From assembly GCA_030428745.1 (NCBI GenBank), contig JAUIEG010000073.1:1-9078 (forward strand): 9,078 nt of DNA, in the 5' to 3' direction. The notes under the pieces were generated by a model, which saw only the letters and a list, made by a program, of their open reading frames with translations, was not told the origin of the DNA and did no database searches. Both the position numbers and the translations under genes were made by a program. Shown here in pieces: positions 5,324-9,078 of the stretch. The first letter of the stretch is position 1. Each line of letters opens with the position of its first letter. Source of the DNA: Alphaproteobacteria bacterium (GTDB taxonomy: Bacteria > Pseudomonadota > Alphaproteobacteria > Caulobacterales > Parvularculaceae).

Positions 5324-5932
5324 CTAGGCGGCCTTGCGGCGGCCAGCGAAGCCAAGTCCGCCGAGACCGACGATCATGAGCCAGGCGGCGGCCGGAAGCG
5401 GCACTTCATTAGGCGGGGTGTAGTCGCCGCCATAGAACGAAATGTGAGAAAGATCCGGTGTCTGCCCCCCATTATTGACCAGGACCCCTGCCAGATCCCA
5501 CAGGAATACACCGACGGACGGATCCATATCCCAGTAATAGAGCGCAAAACTGGTCGCCCCTTTTAGCGCGACATATTCGAGACCATAGCCGGTGCCAGTG
5601 AGGTCAAACTCAACAGAGCCCGACGTGCCGTTGTTAATCAGGTCGAACGAGGACGCACTGACGGCGCCATTTTCAGGAACTTGCGGATTAGCGCAGATGA
5701 GCATCTGCTGCACATCATCTTCGCAGATGTTGATCTTGGCGAGATACTCGACGGTCGTGTCGCCATTATAGGCGAGGATTTCGTCGTGAATGTCGTTATT
5801 GGCGCCATTGTTATTGCCGCTGGCGTTATCATTGCCAGGATAGGTGCCAATATAAACGAGACCGGCATGGGCGGGCGCTGCGGCCAGCGTGAAAATGGCG
5901 ACTGCCGCTACTGTTACAAACTTTTTGATCAC
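5324..5932 (-). CDS. secreted VPLPA-CTERM (PEP-CTERM type) sorting-domain protein (202 aa)
   Basis: The protein has a Sec signal peptide (MIKKFVTVAAVAIFTLAAAPAHA, probable cleavage after Ala23). An Asn/Gly-rich segment follows (residues 33-47), then a beta-rich body of unknown fold. The C-terminal sorting signal is VPLPA (177-181), a hydrophobic helix AAAWLMIVGLGGLGFAG, and a basic end RRKAA. This tripartite tail is the VPLPA variant of PEP-CTERM, which exosortase/EpsH-type enzymes recognise in the inner membrane before surface display or release, often with exopolysaccharide production. Cys70 and Cys80 in the exported part could form a disulphide. No exosortase or polysaccharide gene is in the window, which is usual because such substrates are scattered in the genome. 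Translation starts at GTG 5932, with GGGGGATCC just upstream. The specific function of the body is unknown. Confidence 0.85.
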   Translation of the reverse strand: MIKKFVTVAAVAIFTLAAAPAHAGLVYIGTYPGNDNASGNNNGANNDIHDEILAYNGDTTVEYLAKINICEDDVQQMLICANPQVPENGAVSASSFDLINNGTSGSVEFDLTGTGYGLEYVALKGATSFALYYWDMDPSVGVFLWDLAGVLVNNGGQTPDLSHISFYGGDYTPPNEVPLPAAAWLMIVGLGGLGFAGRRKAA

Positions 5933-6095
5933 AAGGATCCCCCTGAACTAAAAACTATCAGCAAAAAGCATGAGACCGCGCGCCAGGCAATATGTTTACC
6001 TAACAACCAGCATAAAATTTTATCGTTAATTCGCCGCCGCGAAGAGTCGCCCTTCGGCGCACAACCAGGACGCGAAAAAATTCCGGATAATAAGA
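5933..6095. other. AT-rich intergenic region with short palindrome
   Basis: No gene is seen here. It holds ATAAAATTTTAT (6012-6023), a perfect 12-bp palindrome about 80 bp upstream of the VPLPA-CTERM start. It also holds an imperfect hairpin (about 6032-6059: CGCCGAAG pairing with CTTCG-CGGCG, on the minus strand) that could be a weak terminator of the monooxygenase gene, though no T-run follows directly. A minus-strand TTAACG/TTGTTA pair with 17-bp spacing flanks the palindrome and might be the promoter, at low confidence. Confidence 0.3.
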
Positions 6096-7616
6096 TTAAC
6101 TCATCGCCGATTGCGGCGTTCGCGTGATTTCAAATTCCTCAAAATCCGGTTCACGCATATCGCGAATATAGGTGCGTACATTGTGGGGATAGAGCGTAAA
6201 GTTCCGCCCGTTCTCGTCCACATACCAGGCGCCGCAGCGTGACGCCCAGACCCGGTCCTGAAGGTCGTGCTGGATGCGCTCGTCATAGGCCTTCGCCGCT
6301 TCCGGCCGCGGCGCGATCTGCCCCGTCTCGCCTACCCGACGGATGAGATCAATGACGTAGTTCACCTGCGCCTCGATCATCAAGATGACGGAGTTGTGGC
6401 CAAGACCTGAGTTTGGACCAAGCAGCATGAAAAAATTCGGAAAGCCGGGCGCCATCATGGTCCGGTGCGCGGCGATCCCGTTCTTCCATGTGTCGCGCAA
6501 GCTTGTCCCGGCGGGACCGATGACGTCGATCGATTCCAGAATGTCGAAAGGTTTAAAGCCGGTGGCGAGAATGATGACATCGGCGGGATGGTCGCGGCCG
6601 TCTTTCGTTTTTACGCCTGCAGCCGTCACGCCTTCGATCCCGTCAACGATGAGATCAACATTCGGCTTTTGAATGGCGGGAAGGTAGTCATCCGAGATCA
6701 GGATGCGCTTGCACCCGACCGGATAAGACGGGGTCAGCTTGGCGCGCAATGCCGGGTCGGCGACCTGATGTTCCAGATGTTTTTGAAAGATCTTGCGGAC
6801 TGTCGCCTTGATCCTGTTTTCATCTTTCTTGAACGCGCCGAAGCGCCACTCCGCCAGCGTAAAATAAAATCCGCGATAGGCGCGTGCGAGAATCGGAACT
6901 TTCGCAAACAATCCCTTCAGCCAGTTCGGATAGTAATAGCTCTGGCGCGGCATCACCCAATTGGGCGTGCGCTGATAAACATCGAGATGAGAGACATCGT
7001 CGACGATCGCCGGAATGACCTGCACCGCGCTCGCCGCCGAGCCGATCATGGCGACGCGCTTTCCAGAAAGATCGACATCATCACGCCATTGCGCCGTGTG
7101 AAAGGCAGGGCCTTTGAACCGATCAAGCCCCGGAATGTCCGGAATATTCGGTTCATGAAGACCGCCAAGGCCGCTCACCACATAATCGGCTTTCGCCGAA
7201 GAGCCGTCTGCGAAGTCAACTGTCCATTCCGTTCCGTCATGACGGATCGCGGTGATGGTCTTGTTGAACTTGATGAAGGGATAGAGCCCATATTTTTGGG
7301 CGCAGTGCTTCATATAATCCCAGATTTCGCCGCCTGGCGAATAACGGCGCGACCAGTTGGGATTTGGCTCGAAGGAAAAGGAATAAAGGTGAGAAGGCAC
7401 GTCACAGGCGACGCCGGGATATCGGTTCTCGCGCCAGGTTCCGCCAACCTCATCTGCCTTTTCGTAGATCGTGAAATTCTCGAAGCCTTCCTGCTTCAGG
7501 CGGATGGCCATGCCCATGCCTGAAAAGCCGGCGCCGAGAATGGCGATGCGCGGCCCCTTCCCATGGCGGGCAAGCGTGCTTGGCGCCGCAAAGTCGGTTC
7601 TGTGATCGTCCGCCAT
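6096..7616 (-). CDS. flavin-containing monooxygenase, Baeyer-Villiger type (506 aa)
   Basis: This is a class B flavoprotein monooxygenase that uses FAD and NADPH to insert oxygen into organic substrates. It has the N-terminal FAD Rossmann motif IAILGAGFSGMG (25-36), the GGTWRENRYPGVACD segment (58-72), the Baeyer-Villiger fingerprint FKGPAFHTAQW (167-177, pattern FxGxxxHxxxW), a second nucleotide-binding motif IGSAASAVQV (191-200; the usual GxGxSG/A is altered to GSAASA) and ATGF (351-354). Type I BVMOs convert ketones to esters or lactones; N- or S-oxidation is also possible. The length fits the family, and the natural substrate cannot be predicted. The ATG at 7616 sits two bases after GGGGAG, close but usable. 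It follows yhhQ in the same direction after a 105-bp gap and is probably transcribed separately. No regulator or esterase gene accompanies it. Confidence 0.88.
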   Translation of the reverse strand: MADDHRTDFAAPSTLARHGKGPRIAILGAGFSGMGMAIRLKQEGFENFTIYEKADEVGGTWRENRYPGVACDVPSHLYSFSFEPNPNWSRRYSPGGEIWDYMKHCAQKYGLYPFIKFNKTITAIRHDGTEWTVDFADGSSAKADYVVSGLGGLHEPNIPDIPGLDRFKGPAFHTAQWRDDVDLSGKRVAMIGSAASAVQVIPAIVDDVSHLDVYQRTPNWVMPRQSYYYPNWLKGLFAKVPILARAYRGFYFTLAEWRFGAFKKDENRIKATVRKIFQKHLEHQVADPALRAKLTPSYPVGCKRILISDDYLPAIQKPNVDLIVDGIEGVTAAGVKTKDGRDHPADVIILATGFKPFDILESIDVIGPAGTSLRDTWKNGIAAHRTMMAPGFPNFFMLLGPNSGLGHNSVILMIEAQVNYVIDLIRRVGETGQIAPRPEAAKAYDERIQHDLQDRVWASRCGAWYVDENGRNFTLYPHNVRTYIRDMREPDFEEFEITRTPQSAMS

Positions 7617-7721
7617 GTCTCCCCGGTTTTTCTGGGTTATTGGTGAGGCGTTACACCGATCAGTTTACCTCATAGTCCAGCGAAACTTCAAGCGCGCTGA
7701 TCAGCCAGATAGGGCCGCCGG
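7617..7721. other. intergenic region between yhhQ and the monooxygenase gene
   Basis: No gene is seen. It contains a 10-bp palindrome GCTGATCAGC (7696-7705) and the 7-bp inverted repeat CTCATAG/CTATGAG (7669-7675 and 7722-7728, the second overlapping the yhhQ stop). Neither is a convincing terminator or operator. A promoter for the monooxygenase is expected here, but no clear -35/-10 pair was found. Confidence 0.3.
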
Positions 7722-8468
7722 CTATGAGCTAACCGAAAACGGCGTGAAATTGGTCTCTGCGTCATAGACATCGACGCCCTCGGCCCGCTTCAACGCCGCA
7801 ACCACGCGATAGGTCACCGGCGTCAGGAGCGCCTCCCACAAGACCTTAAGGAGATAATTTGTGGCGAGGACCGTCAGCACCTGGCTCGTCGACCAGACGC
7901 CGAGAAACGCGATAGGGTAGAAGAGCAGGCTGTCGACGCCCTGCCCGACCACCGTCGACCCAATTGTCCGTTGCCAGAGATGCTTCCCGCCGGAAGCGAC
8001 TTTCATCCGCGCCATGACGAAGGCGTTTGCAAGCTCGCCCGCCCAGAAGGCGACGACGGAAGCGAACACGATGCGCGGGGTCAGACCGAAAACAGCTTCA
8101 TAAGCCTCCTGTCCTTCCCAGCCAGGCGCCGGCGGCATGGAGACGACGACCCACGCCATGAACGCCATGAACAGAACCGCAGCGAAACCCGCCCAGACAA
8201 CGCGGCGGGCGCGGGCGTAACCATAGACTTCAGTCAGCACATCGCCGAGCACATAGGAGAGCGGAAAGAACAGAATGCCCGCACCAAACATGCCCGCATT
8301 CCAGCTTCCGATTTTGATTTCAAAAAACTGAACCAGTTTCGCCGCGCCGATAAGATTCGAACAAATGAGGATCGCGACAAACGCCGCCATGGCGAAGTCG
8401 TAATATTTGAAGCGATGTTCCTTAAGCGCATCGGCGTGGTCGATGCGTTCGATTGATTGTTGCGCCAC
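7722..8468 (-). CDS. yhhQ: YhhQ-family queuosine-precursor transporter (248 aa)
   Basis: YhhQ/QPTR proteins are inner-membrane transporters that take up queuine-pathway precursors such as preQ0 and preQ1 for the Q-modification of tRNA. The sequence has a cytoplasmic N-terminus (about 22 aa), hydrophobic helices starting at 23 (YYDFAMAAFVAILICSNLIG), the family block FFPLSYVLGDVLTEVYGYARARRVVWAG (67-94), an FWAGELANAF helix (141-150) and the VGQGVDSLLFYPIAF motif (174-188). Its length is usual for the family. The start is GTG 8468, eight bases after GAGGG; no better in-frame start exists upstream. It begins 18 bp after the stop of the N-acyl-D-amino-acid deacylase gene, so the two probably share a transcript. 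No queuosine biosynthesis gene is in the window, so whether the cell salvages or synthesises precursor cannot be judged. Confidence 0.9.
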   Translation of the reverse strand: MAQQSIERIDHADALKEHRFKYYDFAMAAFVAILICSNLIGAAKLVQFFEIKIGSWNAGMFGAGILFFPLSYVLGDVLTEVYGYARARRVVWAGFAAVLFMAFMAWVVVSMPPAPGWEGQEAYEAVFGLTPRIVFASVVAFWAGELANAFVMARMKVASGGKHLWQRTIGSTVVGQGVDSLLFYPIAFLGVWSTSQVLTVLATNYLLKVLWEALLTPVTYRVVAALKRAEGVDVYDAETNFTPFSVSS

Positions 8469-8486
8469 CTGACCGCCCTCTTCGCC

Positions 8487-9078
8487 TTAGTGATCCGCCA
8501 CGTCGTCCCATCCTGTCCAGCCCGGACCGCGCACCACACGCCCTGCCTTCGCGCCAGTGTGTTCGCCGTCTTTCAGGGTGTGCACGCCATTGACGAAAAC
8601 ATCGCTGACGCCGACGGAAAGCTGGTGCGGTTTGGCGAAGGTCGCCTTGTCCTGAATGGTTTCCGGATCGAAGATGACGATATCGGCGTAATAGCCCGGC
8701 GCCAGCATGCCCCGGTCTTTCAGTTTCAAATTCCCGGCCGGTAACGAGGTAAGCTTGCGCACAGCCTCCTCAATCGTCAGCACCCCTTCATCGCGTACAT
8801 ATTTGGCGAAGACGCGAGCGAAATTGCCATAAGCGCGGGGATGGGTGCTTTGCTCAAGGAACACGCCCTCCGGCGCCATGGAGCCGCCGTCAGACCCGAA
8901 GCTGACCCAGGGGAGCGCAATCTTCTTTTTGATGTTGTCTTCGGACATAGAGAAATAAACGACCTGCACCCGGCTGCCGTCCTCGATCACAAGATCCATC
9001 GCCGTTTCAGGATAAGGCGTTCCACGCTCCTCAGCGACTTCCGCCAGCGACTTGCCGATATATTTACGTAAATCGGGG
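8487..9078 (-). CDS. N-acyl-D-amino-acid deacylase (amidohydrolase family), C-terminal part
   Basis: The frame stays open from the stop at 8487 to the right edge (196 residues), so the gene continues outside the window. An internal ATG at 8999 is not the start, because the residues before it (RKYIGKSLAEVAEERG) are good family sequence. Features of D-aminoacylases, zinc-dependent TIM-barrel amidohydrolases that cleave N-acyl-D-amino acids, are the SEDN segment, SFGSDGGSM (59-67 of the visible part, with the catalytic/metal Asp of the GSDG motif), HPRAYGNFARVFAKYVR, the helix TIEEAVRKLTSLPAGNLKLKDRG, and the C-terminal beta-sandwich signature GYYADIVIFDPETI with VNGVHTLKDGEHTGAKAGRVVRG. The other zinc ligands (HxH near the N-terminus) are outside the window. 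It is likely a cytoplasmic enzyme scavenging D-amino-acid derivatives or modified peptides; the N-acyl or side-chain preference is unknown. Confidence 0.87.
   Translation of the reverse strand, partial: PDLRKYIGKSLAEVAEERGTPYPETAMDLVIEDGSRVQVVYFSMSEDNIKKKIALPWVSFGSDGGSMAPEGVFLEQSTHPRAYGNFARVFAKYVRDEGVLTIEEAVRKLTSLPAGNLKLKDRGMLAPGYYADIVIFDPETIQDKATFAKPHQLSVGVSDVFVNGVHTLKDGEHTGAKAGRVVRGPGWTGWDDVADH

Noticed and set aside
6465..7523. 352-codon plus-strand open frame
   Set aside because: It lies wholly opposite the monooxygenase, whose FAD and BVMO motifs are unmistakable; the plus-strand product shows no domain pattern.
1..9078. Defence island, prophage, insertion sequence, CRISPR, tRNA or riboswitch
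   Set aside because: No transposase, integrase, terminal repeats, regularly spaced repeats, cloverleaf or recognisable aptamer was seen; gene content and codon style are uniform and housekeeping-like.

Overview
The window reads as chromosomal DNA of a GC-rich alphaproteobacterium. The evidence is an ArsR-type regulator fused to a methyltransferase-like domain with a SahR-like operator, an mlaA-mlaC pair without mlaFED beside it, a cytosolic TerB plus J-domain DjlA-like protein, a zinc-free S4, and a VPLPA-type PEP-CTERM protein. The combination fits a marine or aquatic lineage (Hyphomonadaceae, Parvularculaceae or similar), but the genus cannot be read from this stretch. There are no rRNA or tRNA genes, insertion sequences, CRISPR arrays, phage genes or defence genes.

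Layout. Positions 1-1399 are read on the minus strand. They hold the N-terminal part of an EamA/DMT transporter cut by the window edge, a small GTG-started membrane protein, and djlA. A 33-codon plus-strand membrane mini-gene with a strong Shine-Dalgarno sits at 1657-1758. It converges on sahR (1792-2745, minus). The sahR promoter carries a perfect 18-bp palindrome at 2783-2800. Across that regulatory region, mlaA (2940-3761) and mlaC (3781-4407) form a plus-strand operon for outer-membrane phospholipid trafficking, closed by a strong bidirectional terminator.

From 4479 to the right edge everything is on the minus strand. rpsD (ribosomal protein S4) has its own consensus-like promoter and a GC-rich leader, and is insulated by hairpin terminators on both sides. 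Next come a secreted VPLPA-CTERM protein, a flavin-dependent Baeyer-Villiger-type monooxygenase, a YhhQ-family queuosine-precursor transporter and, 18 bp before it in the same direction, the C-terminal part of an N-acyl-D-amino-acid deacylase cut by the window edge.

The genes are mostly independent housekeeping or envelope units; no multi-gene novel system is visible. The points most worth a second look are the SahR operator-promoter with no methyl-cycle gene next to it, the 33-aa membrane mini-protein, the sorting-signal protein, and the atypical export signals of MlaA and MlaC.
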